A stretch of DNA of 64,000 nucleotides from Allium sativum (GCA_030737875.1 CM060915.1:565858577-565922576); one strand, 5' to 3'; shown: positions 33,481-46,365, numbered from the stretch's first letter. The notes: a model not told the origin generated them from the letters alone. Made by a program: numbers and translations.

Positions 33481-36400
33481 CAGCGATCACGATGGTTACG
33501 CCTGATTCCCTCAGGAAACATCCGACCGTCGTAGGCTATCTGCAGCCTTGCGAATTTCGCTAGCAGTCGTACGCAATGGCAATATATCATAAATAACTAT
33601 GTTGACTAACTCTATCTCAAATAACTATATTCGATCAACTCTAATTGAAAAGAAAAAACTAATATTCAATTAATTCTAATTCGATTTACTCTATCTAATT
33701 AACTCTACTTTTATTCAGTTTCAAATATCGATGTTGAAATCGATTCTTACTTCTCTATATAAGTCCTGACCTATATATTCTGTTTATCCAATGATAAACA
33801 TTTTATTCAATTTATAAAATAATATTTATAAATTTATCTCTCCATCTATCTGTTAGAATAGATTTTATTTAAAAACTTTTCTTTAAATCCATAATACGTT
33901 ATACCCGTGTGCATAGCACGGGTTTAAAAATTTCAAATGCGAAATTCTCCTTTTAAAATCAATTCTGGTCACTTTTCAATTATTCCCTTTTAAAATCAAT
34001 TTGTTTTCCAAATAAATCCCTTTCTGATAATTCTATTTACCTATGAAATATTTGCTATTTATAAAATCTATCGATTTTATAAGTGATTCCTTTTATAATC
34101 TAACTATTCCTTTTCTATTTGTTTTACACAAATTTCCTCTTTCTATTCTATTTACTTTCAAATAAATACCCCTTTCAAATTCTATTTATAAATCGTTACA
34201 AATATTTCTTTTCAGTTCTATCTAGTTGATTAACAAATAAATATTTTTTCTTTTATTCTATTTATTTTCCTAAATAAATAGTTTTCTTTTTATAAAATCT
34301 ATTGATTTCAAAAATATTTCTTTTTCAATATAACATTGAAAATTTTCTTTTTAACATTCGAGTATTCTTTATGGTATTTAACGAACCATACAACAATGAT
34401 CGGTATCATTCAACATACGAAATCAACAATAGATTTCATATCACATCATATAACACAATATATGAAAAAACAGTAAAAATAAATGTTGAGGAACCTAGTT
34501 GGGTCCCTCCAACCTGTTTTCCTGCATCCACAGATGTCAGTCAACAAAAATAACATAATATAAAATATTCTGATAACAGAATCAATAATTCAATACGACT
34601 TATATATATCGTTATTGATGATTTTAACCGCTAACTAGCAGTTCAACCAAACAACCAACACACACACAGAGCAAATCAACCAATATTTTTTATTCTAAAA
34701 ATACGTTATAAAAATATAGATTGAACAGAGTTAGTGAGAGTTACTCATCTTGGACGGTGATCGTTAAATAACGATATATCGGTCATTGATTTGATTTAGG
34801 CGTTAAATCCCACCGTAAATCCAAACGAGCTCCAATTCCCTTCCGATCAGTTTCATGGTGTAGCCACCGTCCATACGATTCCAATGTAGCAAACCGTTCG
34901 AAATTCTGACCTCGTATGTAAGATATATAAACTTTACCAATTTTATCAATTTAAATGATATAATTAATTATTTCTAATCAAAACCTAATCCCTTATCTAA
35001 TCTGGCTAATCACGATTTACTACCACTGTAAATATGAAATGTTTAAATCTTGTTCAAAGCTTAAAGTGGACTTCCTATTCTTGATTTAGTGTATGCACAT
35101 AATTAAAATAAGCTAGCTTCTTTACGATATTTTATATTTGGACTCACCGTTTTATGTCTGGGCCCAAATTAGCTCAAGCATGGAAAACAACCGATCATCA
35201 TCCCAATTAAACCTGGCCTTCCCAACTAAACCGCCCGTCATCCCATGTCCATAAAACTCAATGCTCCATTCAGACAAAGAAATAACCTCACCATTTTCCT
35301 TGATGACCCACATCTCGCTTTGGGCCTTTATATGTATATATTTTAAAACCTCACCATTATTACGTTTGGCCCATACCTACTCCGAAGCCCAAAACCCGCG
35401 TTGAAAGATTCCTTCTTCTCCAACAAATCACGTATCCATCCTTCTGCGGAAAAACAGCCCGCCATTCTCTACTTCGATCTTCCCATCATAATACAATGTC
35501 GGTTGCTTCTAACCTCTTTCCCCCTTTAATATTTACACCGCAGCTTCCAGTGGGATGCAGACTCCATTCTATTCCCAACGAAAACCATGAGTCCGTCTTT
35601 ATTCATTTTATCACCTTTCCGGAAAGTGAAAACGCCATTGACGTGAGCCTGTCCCCCTTCACATGATCACCCCATTCGTTTATTGTCCTACTGCGCATGC
35701 ACCATATAGCCAACCATCTTTCCCATCTAATTTAAAGAACCCACTTGTCTTTTCTTCCAAATATTTCACCGCACACTCCTTCCTTCTCAACAAAACCCGT
35801 AAGCCCCGGTAAACTCTCCACCATTTACAAAACTCAAGTCCATCACCTTCGTTCATCAAGCCTCCCCCTGCGTTGGATTCGTTTGAATCTCAATCTCCAC
35901 TTGAACCAAAACCTGTAAACCCTTCTTACTCCATCTTCCAACGCAGGCGTTAATTCCTTTGTTAATTTGTTAAAGTTCACAATTTCCATTTTTTTCTGGT
36001 ATTTGTCTTACAGGAATGAATGGGTTAATGTGAGTAGCACATATTTATAAGCTACAGATACTTCCGTGCCAAGTAAAAATGAATTACGCCTGTCCAGAAA
36101 CGCCTTCCTTTGCTTGCGTTAGTATAGAAGCAGAAAATTATAGGGTAGCACTGCATTCGTTTTAAGATAGGTTTGCAGTAGGTTTTGATAGGCAGGGTTT
36201 TCAGAAGGGTGACAATTCGCTGTGCGTGACAAGAGAAGACACAGCAGGCTATTGATCGTGGTATTGGTCTATTGTGGTCTGTAGGGTACTTAGTACGCTG
36301 GTTTTCAAGAACATAGAATGGCAGGTTGGCTACTAGTATGGACTCTGTTCTGTGTTGTGCGGTAGTAGACTTTGGAGCAGGCATGCACGTTTGGTTAGGA

Positions 36401-37742
36401 GGCATCACGAATTAAATGATGATTATATTTAACATTGCAGGATGGACGGTGACAGGTTAATTTGCATGTGCGTTTTGAAAGAAATGAAATGGGTAGCATG
36501 TGAGTAGGTGTACCATGGAAAGAAATATCGAAGGAGCTTTAATTTAAGCATGGATATGAAAGAAACCATTTCTATATAAACATATGTCATGCGTTTTCTT
36601 TCATGTTTGTTTGGCAACATACTGTACTTTGCTTGGAAGAATGACCACATGGACACTTTACGTTTGCATGAAAATATGCATACCTTATTGCTTGGCTAAA
36701 TAAATTTCTAAGTGACGTTTGACAGTAAATTTATAGTATAACATTTGTCTCAACTGGTTTGTTTATAGTGAATATTAATGCAGAGGATATGGTTTCACAT
36801 TGAAGCTATGTATCTCTTGAATCCGTGACTTTGATAAATAGCACCATGTTCCATATGCTGATCAATGATGCTACAAGCGGGATGGGATATATAGTTTAGG
36901 TCGGCGTAATTTATTTGATTAGATTTGTAGGGTAAATATTTTGCAAGGGCGCCTCATTGCGAAAAATAAAAAAAATCGTTCGTTTCCGAACTGCTGTCGA
37001 CAAAAATAAAAGTATCATTGAAACGAGCAATATGCCACGATCCCAAAAATATAATGATATCTGCAGGTTGACTCATATTTTGAAACCCCAAAATATTGAT
37101 ATAGGGTGCAAAATAATTCAAATAAAAAGTTGCATATTTAGTTAATTAAAAATTACAGTAAAATTCTAAAAATTAAATTAACACTACGTTTCAAAAGAAC
37201 CCTGTCTAAATACGAATCCAGTATGCAGTTATTTCAAATAAACTGTTTTGGTGGATTAACGATTCTATAACGACTATTTGAAAATTTGATTTGGACATAT
37301 CTTGCAATCTATACGACGAAATCCCGATTTTTTTCTCTTCCACTAGAAAAATATACCTCACCAGCTCCTAACATTTTCTTGTTTTACAGAAATCCGGTTT
37401 AAAACGAACCCTGTACATTCAGTTGAAGTTCAAATCGCCAAATAGCGAACTGCAACGCCATTTCGAGCTCGATTATAATTATACGTTCAAACTGTCGTTC
37501 AAATAATATATTCGTTATTCTAGTTCAATTTTTAAACTAAATTATATATCACTGATGATTCAATTCACACCATTTTGTGAATTCCACTATTTCTGACTAT
37601 TTCAGAAGTTAAATATATTATTATATTATTTATTTTAATTGAATATTCAATATTATTTAATTCTGGTCATTTTAAATAACCCAACCATTATTTAAATAAT
37701 TAAATAAATTAATTATATTGCCGAAAAATGCGGGTCGCTACA
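33051..37742 (-). mobile_element. Family-E solo LTR (E1), right segment
   Basis: Continuation of 5772-7947 after element A; ends GCGGGTCGCTACA. Bases about 37230-37500 align with the U3 end of the B LTR (GACTATT..., TTGGACATATCTT, ATCCGG, CTGTACATTCAGTTGAAGTT, GCCATTT), which fixes family and orientation. A hairpin ACCCGTG/CACGGGT is at 33903-33923. Bases about 35380-35960 are C/T-rich on the plus strand and look leader-like, but opposite to the LTR's orientation. Frames 34302-34553, 36052-36408, 36429-36656 and 36957-37145 show no family resemblance. Confidence 0.82.
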
Positions 37743-37747
37743 GATCT
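37743..37747. other. Right target-site duplication of solo LTR E1 (GATCT)
   Basis: Matches 5767-5771; directly abuts the CTACA end of the LTR with no polypurine tract between. Confidence 0.85.
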
Positions 37748-37858
37748 GGTTTCATAGTTGCATCAATTTCATAATGTATACCATGAATTCAACATTATTA
37801 CATCAATTGAAAATAATACGTGATAACATAACTATCAAATTAATGATGCCTATTTATA

Positions 37859-38089
37859 TTAATCATCATTGTCTTCTGATTCAGATTCGGCCTCATTTTC
37901 TATAATGTTTTCCTTTATACTCTCAAAGGCTTCCACCAGAACATTTGAATCGTCGATCAATGGTCCAAAATCTGTATGATCGTTTGTAATTATTATTTCG
38001 TTATTCTCAAGATCTGCCTGATAAACTTGTTCGTCTGGAATTGTGATGGCCCGCAAATTCATACTACTTGAGTTGACTAAATACCACAT
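37859..38089 (-). pseudogene. Acidic C-terminal coding fragment, unidentified
   Basis: A 76-residue minus-strand frame whose last third is strongly acidic (ENEAESESEDNDD at the C terminus). Its composition is more protein-like than other frames in the window. If the E1 LTR is removed it lies on the same strand and about 360 bases upstream of the TNPA-like relic, the place where a CACTA TNP2 gene would end. Acidic tails occur there, but I cannot match its core residues to DUF4216 or another named domain. Its first 15 codons or so overlap the proposed start of the second family-E LTR, so it is probably truncated. Confidence 0.3.
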
Positions 38090-38257
38090 ACATCTAACTC
38101 AAATAACACAGAATTAAAAGTCATTTTAGGTTAAAGAAGAAAAGATAGAAGAAGAACTAAAGAAATATCAGAATCTCACAGCGGAACTGAACAAAAAATA
38201 ATATATAACATAACTTTTTAAATAAAAAGTTCTTGTATCATATATACATACCATTAT
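38044..38257 (-). mobile_element. Second family-E LTR (E2), first segment
   Basis: From about 38120 this aligns with E1 (AAGATAGAAGAAGAA, AATCTCACAGCGGAAC). The left boundary is placed at TGATGGCCCGC by its likeness to the B start TGAAAACCCGT and is uncertain. The LTR continues at 50954-51011 and 63215-64000. No PBS lies to its left, so it is a solo LTR or the 3' LTR of a minus-strand element running beyond the window. Confidence 0.55.
38253..38257. other. Left target-site duplication of element C (ATTAT)
   Basis: ATTAT; the partner is 50949-50953. Confidence 0.9.
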
Positions 38258-38939
38258 TGTAACGAATCGGTAATTTCGAAGTGTTAAAAATATAAATTTA
38301 ATTTAAGATTTATGATTTCCGTGAATATTTACAATTTTAAGTTAAGTGTGAAACATGGAATCTTAATTTGCGATGCAAACTTGGGTTTGAGTTTCAAATA
38401 TATTGTTGAAACTTGTCTGCTGCTTTGAAATGGTAGTGTAAGCGAAAGGTTATATTTAATATTTGTTTATCGAACAAAAGCAAAATATGTAAGTTATGAA
38501 TAAGGTTAAGTCATGAAAAATTTGAACAAGGAAAATAATCTGAACGTTGTTATCCAAAATAATAATTTCTAGTTGATAACACATAAAAACAGTCGGCGTG
38601 AATTGTATCTCCATCCGTTTTGGAATTTGTTGTTTACCAACGCACACAAGCATTGTTCCATCTTCGGAATAATGAAAACATATATAAAAATTTATTTTAT
38701 CAGTTACCAACACCTGTAAAAAAATCCGTCGGCATGCAAACGAAACATGTTGGCCAACTTCTATACGATTTCCACGTAGTGAATGATGTAGAAGTAGAGC
38801 AACATTTGTTGGAATCACAGAAGAGTAACCACACGTGTTCACCGCATTCTGATCCCTTCCATTTCCTTTTATTCTTTTCCTCGTCACCCCTTCCATTTTC
38901 TATCGAGTAACAGTAATAAAAGAAAATACTTCCCAAAAA

Positions 38940-39480
38940 CCTCCCTCAAATTAAATCGACTTCCCCACCTCGTCGTTCATCGCTTCCTCCTTCCACCTCA
39001 CTGCGAAGCCGCGCCTTGCGTCGCTGGGCTCGTCGTCACTTCAAGGCCAGGCACCTGCCTGTCATATTCGAACCTCATCCTCGAAGAAACCCAAATCCCG
39101 TGACCAAAGGAAGGAAATCCGACATCAGAACCCGCCGATAAGATCACCGCGAGGCGTCGTAGCTCCACCTCTCCCTTGACCATCCTTGCCTTCTTTACCT
39201 TCTCTAAGCCTGGAAACCGAAGCTAAAACCCAGATCCAAAGTCTGTTTCCCTGTTAAATCGGAACCTTCGCCCTGTCTCTTCATTCCCGAGCGCTTCAAC
39301 TCGTCGCTTGCCATTTTCTGTGCCATATACGAGACAACTACAGTAGCTTCGAGTTAGCCGAGTATTATCAGATCAAACCACCACCTAAAACCCCTCGTCG
39401 AATTTTGTGCGGCCCGAACCGAGAGCTGCGTCGGCTTAAACCGCGCCTAAGCATGTGCCTCCCACTCTAGCAAAGCCTAC
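38940..39480 (+). other. GC-rich leader-like island in LTR C
   Basis: C-rich segment with CCTCCTTCCACC-like pyrimidine runs, much richer in GC than its surroundings, some 0.7 kb inside the LTR. A GTGAGT donor-like site follows near 39661. It resembles the position and composition of the island in LTR B, though the sequences differ. It recurs at about 47307-47847. Confidence 0.45.
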
Positions 39481-41439
39481 TTGCCTCCAGTACATCAACT
39501 CCTTGAAAGTACAACTTATTACTGTAAGCACTCTAGATGATCGGGAAAATGCCTGAGTGGCCGCTGGAGTTGACTGGGCTCACTTTTAGGGCAGCAACTG
39601 TGGATCACTCCAGGACTTTGTATATGATCTGATTCACTGGCCTATTCGATTCAGGCTTGTGAGTTTTCACTTTGATTTTTCGTATATATTCGTTTGCATG
39701 TCATTTTTGAAAGCGTCGATTTATTTATTTATTTATTTCCGCTTTGGTTAATTAGTTTGAGAGAGATGGGGTTCACTTGTCATATTCGTCGGGAATTGAT
39801 TTGGAATGGGGTTCGTGCACCTTCGATATCACATTTTGCGTACATATATACCTATGTATACAAATTTATTGGTTGCATATTCATCGCTGGCTATCAAACT
39901 CCGATCTCAAAATTCAGTGTCAATTTTATATCCTTCTCCTTACCTCGAAGGTGAGTTCTACTCACTCACTGACTAACATTTTCTTTTAAGTGAATTAAAG
40001 ATTGAAATGTTGAATGAAATGTTAGTTGCTCTAGAATTGTTGCTTCGTGATTATGCACGTGCGACACACACTATTATATCATGTGACAAGATATGGATGT
40101 ATGTTTGACATGTTAGGTTTATTTTTCTCATCATGCAAGTCCCCCTTTAGATTAGAAACCATTACGGGTTGAAATGATACATACCGGAACCCCTGTATAT
40201 TCGAATTGATTTGGGATGCGGGTTGAAATGATACACACCCGAGATTCGAATATTTTAAAGAACGGATTGAAATGATAAATATCCATATCACTTGACAATA
40301 GGATAGAAATTTTTATACGGACACCGTGATCAATAAAATTATTTTAAATAATTTATCGACTTGGGCAAGTTGAAATTTTAAGGAAATTTTATATACATCA
40401 TAAAGAAAAGTTAAAAGAAATTTTGTGCAAATTTTTCTTGAATTTTTTTAAAGGGATCCAATTTATATGAAATAAGTTTTAAAGAGGGTTTCAAGTTAAC
40501 ACTTTAACTTTTATCTATCTAGATGAATTTTCATAACTTTAAGTTATGATATGATAAATTTTGAGTTGAATAATTTAATGCAAAGATTTGCAAAGACTTG
40601 GGAAATGTTCAATGCTTATTTTAATGTATAATTTGTCAAATTAATTTTTGCCACGTGAATGTAAGACGAAGTTTGTCGGAATGGAAGTGTTTAAGTTCAA
40701 GTATGAAAGAATATGATTATCTAAATCATGGTGAATATGGGTTTAGTTAACAAGTTATAATTTAATGGACCGTATTTTGATTTACAACTAATGTTAAAAT
40801 TGTGTGGGGTTTATTATAAAAGAAAAATGGATATGTAATCCAAGGCAATCAATGGTGTGAAATCGCTAATCATGAAGCATTGAATTTGAACTAAACAAAA
40901 GGGAATTCGATCTAAAGGTGAAATTTTGATGAGAAAGGAAATTGTGAAACTTGGATTTAGGTTGGATTGGATTAATATTTTTAATAGTACTATAAATTTT
41001 ATAAAGGCAATTTTTCCGCATTATTTGATTTTGTAAGTATTCTTTTATAAAATAAATTCGATTACTTTAACTATATACACCTTATAATAGTTCCTACTAC
41101 ATGTATATATATATATGCATATACATAGTTTCAAATTTAATATAACTATACTATTTTTCAAAAATTAATTCTTCTAAAATTATTTTATAATCCGAATAAA
41201 AGCTATGTCCAATCCAGTCTAGTAATCCAAAGGGTGAAATAAAGGAATTCGAGCAATAGTGATATTTCGAGGAAGTTGAAAACTTTGAAACCAATGGTCG
41301 ACAAAGGAATTTTTAATAGTAGAATTTGCAACCTTAATCGAACCAACTATTTGAGGAATTGATTTTGGGGCAATATTCAAAATAAATTGATTTGCGGTAC
41401 TCGAATATGATTTCAAAGCTAATGGCCACGGTGTGAAAA

Positions 41440-42150
41440 TGTAAATGTTTGGTTGTTAAAGAGACCGGAGTCGGCAAGTGGCATACTCTCTGTCAGTGCC
41501 GATGCCACTTTAACAACTGTGTACGTGATGACGTATCCGGAATGAAGCACGATGACTTGGAGGTGATTACTGGATTGAAGAAGGCGAACGATAACGAAAT
41601 GGCCTTGACCTTCGGGTCATAATTGAAATGACTAAAACAGGAGCTATACCGTGACTAATTGAGGTAGCACCTTTGATCGAACGCACTTCTTCGATATCAT
41701 TTCTATGACTATGTTGATGATTTGGGCGCCCTTTTGATTATGGGAGTGTGTTCCGAGGTGGGCGGTAGTGGCTGCTATGCGTTACCACCGGTCCGGGAGT
41801 GCAAATGGTAGAATCCTATCCTGGGTATTGCCTCGAGTGCCTTGTCATATTATCCTTATCAAGCCTCTATGATTTTGATTTGTATCGTACCTATGGAGTG
41901 CCCTCTGATGCCATCGGTTTACGGTGGGTTTACGGTACGGTATAGACTACGGTATTATAAATGGTGTAAGGGTAAAAATGTAATCCCGCTTACGCTATTT
42001 TCAGTATATTAATTTACTTTACTGAATAGACATTACAGTAATAGCGTACTATTATATATATGTATTAGCTTGGCTGATCCTTATAGGATGGGAATCCCAA
42101 ACATCCTTTAAGTTATTGTACATTTCAGTTAACACTGCATTTGATTTAAT
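41440..42150 (+). other. LTR block shared by elements C and D
   Basis: About 700 bases align with 54150-54840 of element D far better than the flanks do. Landmarks include GAGACCGGAGTCG, GGCATACTCTCTGTCAGTG, ACAGGAGCTATACCGTGACT, GGGCGGTAGTGGCTGCTATG and GTAAGGGTAAAAATGTAATC. At its start GTTGTTAAAG (about 41454-41463) can pair with CTTTAACAAC around an inner TCGGCA/TGCCGA stem. In D the inner stem is TCGACA/TGTCGA, a compensated change. Confidence 0.75.
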
Positions 42151-42586
42151 TCACTTATATGAGACCGTTAGTCATGACTCATGTATTTTGTTTGTTTCAT
42201 TCTTTGCAAAATGCCCGGGTCAGACCGAGTATTTCATCTTGTAGATATATCTGTTAGAGCTTGTGATTCGTTGGAGATCCAGCCGTTCATCTACCATATT
42301 CGGTTATGCCCATCTCTGCTGATTTACCGAATGCTAGTATGATTCTATATTTATTCTTCCGCTGCATCTATGTTTATTTTAGTACTCTGATATCATGTAA
42401 ATTTAAAAGAATTGTAATATTGTATATATATTTTTACTTCTGCTGTGAGTTACTATGTGTTCTGTGGTTGTGATTCTATGATGATTTGTATTTAAACTTC
42501 ATAAGCAATAACAATCTGTCGTTTTGGTTGTTTCGAGTTGATTTAACTAACGACTTGAGGCGGTCAAAAATTCAGGTCGTTATAGT

Positions 42587-42598
42587 TGGTATCAGAGC
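42587..42598 (+). other. Primer-binding site of element C (iMet tRNA)
   Basis: TGGTATCAGAGC two bases after the LTR end. Confidence 0.92.
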
Positions 42599-45477
42599 TT
42601 TGGTTCATACAAAGCTTAGCTTATGAGGTTGAAACACGCATTAGAGATGGAGTAGAAATACTCTAGAATGAGTGAAATTGTCTTGGAATCATACTGGATA
42701 TTTTTAAAATTAAAGCATTTTAAAGGGATTTTCTATATATGAATAATTTAAAATTTTAGCCTTGATTTATAAATATATCCTTGTTTAAACCTCGTTCTTT
42801 TGAACTCGTCCCTCTTCTGGATCCTCCCTAAGTTAGTATTTTCCAAATCTGATCATGCTTGTCCCATCTTAGGAATATGGAATTGGTTGTTCCTAGATCT
42901 TGAAACTTCCTTAATATTTCCAACCTATCCAGGAAAAATCCTAGTTATTTGATTCGTCCGTTCGTGCAACTCCTTGCTTATAATCCGACTTAGTTTGAAG
43001 CGAATTAGATTAGTGCTTGAGACTATAAAATAAAACTAGGATAAACAGCCAAGTGTTAATTACTTAGTTGAATTGAATAAATTAAATTGGAAATACAATG
43101 GTATTGAGTTATATGTGAATTTATACCCTACATTAATGAAACTTCCTTGATTAAAACATATATGAACTCATGAAGCTATATTAAAGAATTTTTTTTACAA
43201 GTGAGGCTTGTAAACCTAAAGTGGAATAAAATAATTTGGTAAAATTTAGAATGATCCTTGAAACTAAAATTACTTTCGGAAACATAGAATTTATAGTAAC
43301 GATCCATGTGAAATATTTAGATGTATAATGGGATTTCATAAGTGGAAAAAAAAAGAATTTTGAATGTTTCATTCTGACGTTGAAATTGGACTATTGGGCG
43401 CGTAAAGATTTTGGACATACGCCTAGCTAATGTATGTACTTAATCCTATACGTGCTAGGTAGATATAGAATCGCACTCTAGATTCTTGGGAATAAATTTT
43501 CTGATGACTGCAGCATCATTTGAATTTATTTTCGAGTTTCGAAAGTGAGATGAATATATAATTCCAGTTGAGACATCGCAATAATACTCGGAACCTTATT
43601 TGGGTTTGAATCAATAAGTAAGAACCATAAAGTTTTCGTTTGTACTTAGGCTCGATTGGAGAAATTTAAGGGAATTCAAAATTACGAAATAATTAGAAGC
43701 CCACTTTGCAAAGAAGTCCTATTGTATGTTTGAAGATATCATCCTATATTTTCAAATTTGGATTAACATACAATTAAATTTCATTATCAAGATTTTGTAA
43801 ATAGAATAAATGAATGTGAATTGTCAAAGTCTAGCAGAACTGTCATACATATATAAATAAAGGAGATAGGTGAATTCTTAAATTTAAAATCTTGTTCGGA
43901 AGGAATATTTGCTGCAAAACTGAAAATAAATAAATCAAGTAGAAACTTGAATGAAGTTTTATTAAATTAAAAAGGATTGACGACATTGGGCAATACCCAT
44001 GAATAAGTTAAAGGAATTTATCAATAAAACTAAGATAAAATTGACATGCATAATAAGAGAATGTAAATGAAGGTAATTTTGATGAATCATAGAAAATCAG
44101 TAATATGAAAGAAATAATTTGGGGGGAAAATATTATTGTAAGGGGATTTATACTAGTGCTTTGAATTTGCATAAAAAGAGGAGAGAAACACATAGCGGCT
44201 TCAAGCAATTAAAGACTAGGTTCAATACATGGCACACCAGGCTATAGACAGTCCAACATGTAATTAAAAGTTTACTTATTTTAACTTTATTTTCATCTTC
44301 CTTTTTGCATTGTCAGCTTGTTTTAGACTTGGTTGACTAGAATAAAGCATGAATTCCGGAGAAAAAAAACTGAAATGATTGAAAAAGAAAAAAAAACACT
44401 GAAACTGAAAAATAAAATTGAAATGAATTATATAATGGTGAACAAATAAATAAAATATTGGAGAATTTATATAAGTAAAACTAGTTGAATGGCTTGTAAT
44501 AAACAATGATTTTTATGGAATTCAAATGGTTGCGGAAAACAAAATAACTTCTGCATAGAAGTGATACTAGTTATAAGTATATTGGTTTGAAACATTAGAA
44601 TTTTATTCTAAGTTACAGAAGCGGAGACAAAATTGGATTTTTGAGAAATGTGCCAAAAATAAGGAAAATATGTATTTGAACCAGTGAAATAAAATACTAA
44701 TACTTACAAAGGAATTTATTTAAAATTTCTTTGCCGTGTATGAGAAATTAATATAGTGGATTGTGTGGAATATACATAGCATATGAAGCTGAATAAGTTT
44801 TATAAACCTGCAAAAAAATGCTTACTTGAAACCCTTATAAGTAAAATTATGAGACTATGCAAGTATAGTTTATATGAGTACATCTCGATTTTCAAGATAG
44901 TCATTCAAATGAATTCATAGGTTTAATATGTAATGAAAATTCTTTGATAACCAAAAATATTTCAAGGAAAATATGAAGGGAAGCATTAATTGAATATACG
45001 GGAAATGTCTCATGTTAGGAATACATGTAAAGAAGGAACTGAACATGGTATGTTTTGGAGTGTAAGAAATTGAAAATGAATAGCTGAAAGAAATATGTTG
45101 CTAGTTCAATTAGCATTGTATTAAGAACTGAAGTTTAATTGTTTAAATTAACGTTTGTACGCATGTATATATATGATGTGAATACCAGATCAACGACATA
45201 AGCCTTATGCTTATGTTTGAGAACGGGATAGCTGCCGTAAGTAGCAGCTACAAGGCTGCCGCCGAGTTGACTGTAGCAGCTGTAGTACCCCAATAGCGGC
45301 TGGCGGCTGCTGCTGCTAAAAAAAAAAAAAAACTGCATTAAATAATTATAATAATAAAGAAAACTGCCGTAAAAAGAAAAAGTGCACTTAAAGAACGGAG
45401 AAAAACTTGTAATGAATGATTTAAAAATAAACAAGCATGTACAGGAAACATGAAACATGAAAGGCAAAATAAATTGG

Positions 45478-45481
<4 letters not shown>

Positions 45482-45512
<31 letters not shown>
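45482..45512. repeat. (AT)n microsatellite
   Basis: About 31 bases of alternating AT in the element C internal region. Confidence 0.9.
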
Positions 45513-45517
<5 letters not shown>

Positions 45518-46365
45518 GTTATAAGAGAAACTAGTGCAAATGAAGAAAATAAAGGCAAGACGCTTGAACGATGAATTCAGCGCAACAAAATGGATATGCA
45601 TTCAAGTTTAACATGGATTTTTGTGGATCATTCAAATAGAATGTTTGTTGCTATCAAATAAAACAAATAAGAATGATTGAATTGGAAGAAGAAGAAAAAC
45701 AACAAAAGATAGAAACAAATAAGAATTGAATGCAAGTGTAGTAAACAAATAAGCATATGAGTGAGATAAACGTAAACTAACCAAACAAGATTTAGCTCAA
45801 GCAACAAATAACTTGCATGAAACCTATATTGGAACGTCAATATTAGATTCTTGAGAATCATCTAAAACCATTAGAATTTTGTGACATATCATTTATTCTC
45901 TATTGGAAAGTAATAAATTTTATAAGCAAGATGTACATTTAAAGGAAGGAAGAAGAAAAAAACAAACAAACATGGTTATGTCCAAGAAAAGGTATGCACA
46001 TTCATAAAATTGTATGCGTCATTAAGTTCATTCACATGTTGACAACATTGCTATTTTAATTCATGACACATTTTGCGTGTACATACATTGTTTCATTTAT
46101 ATTTTATCAAATATGCTAAGTTAGGATACATATTGCTTATTGTTATGTACATTTCAACTATGTTATGTATATACATGTTGATTCTCACTACATATTTGAG
46201 TGTCTTAGTAGGTGCAATGGCGCGCTTTGCTTATGGAAGCTCGCTTTTGTGCAAAATGCTAAGAAAAATTAGAAAATGTGCATTAAAACGCTATAAAAAG
46301 GTATGTATCTCACACTATTTATCGCTTTTGGATTGTTTTGTTTTGGTTCCCCAAATTTGGGATGC

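Larger units (their letters stand above)
38258..42584 (+). repeat. Element C 5' LTR (4327 bp)
   Basis: Layout: AT-rich U3; a GC-rich leader-like island (about 38940-39480); a donor-like GTGAGT at about 39661 and another at 39952 that forms the perfect hairpin GTGAGT-TCT-ACTCAC; AT-rich middle; a block shared with element D (about 41440-42150); TTCCGCTGC about 226 bases from the end. Frames on both strands at 38456-38896, 38620-38910 and 38700-38936 overlap each other and recur in the 3' LTR by duplication. None resembles a protein family. Confidence 0.92.

Noticed and set aside
38456..38896. 146-codon minus frame in both C LTRs
   Set aside because: It is antisense to the LTR, overlaps open frames in other phases, and has no family resemblance.
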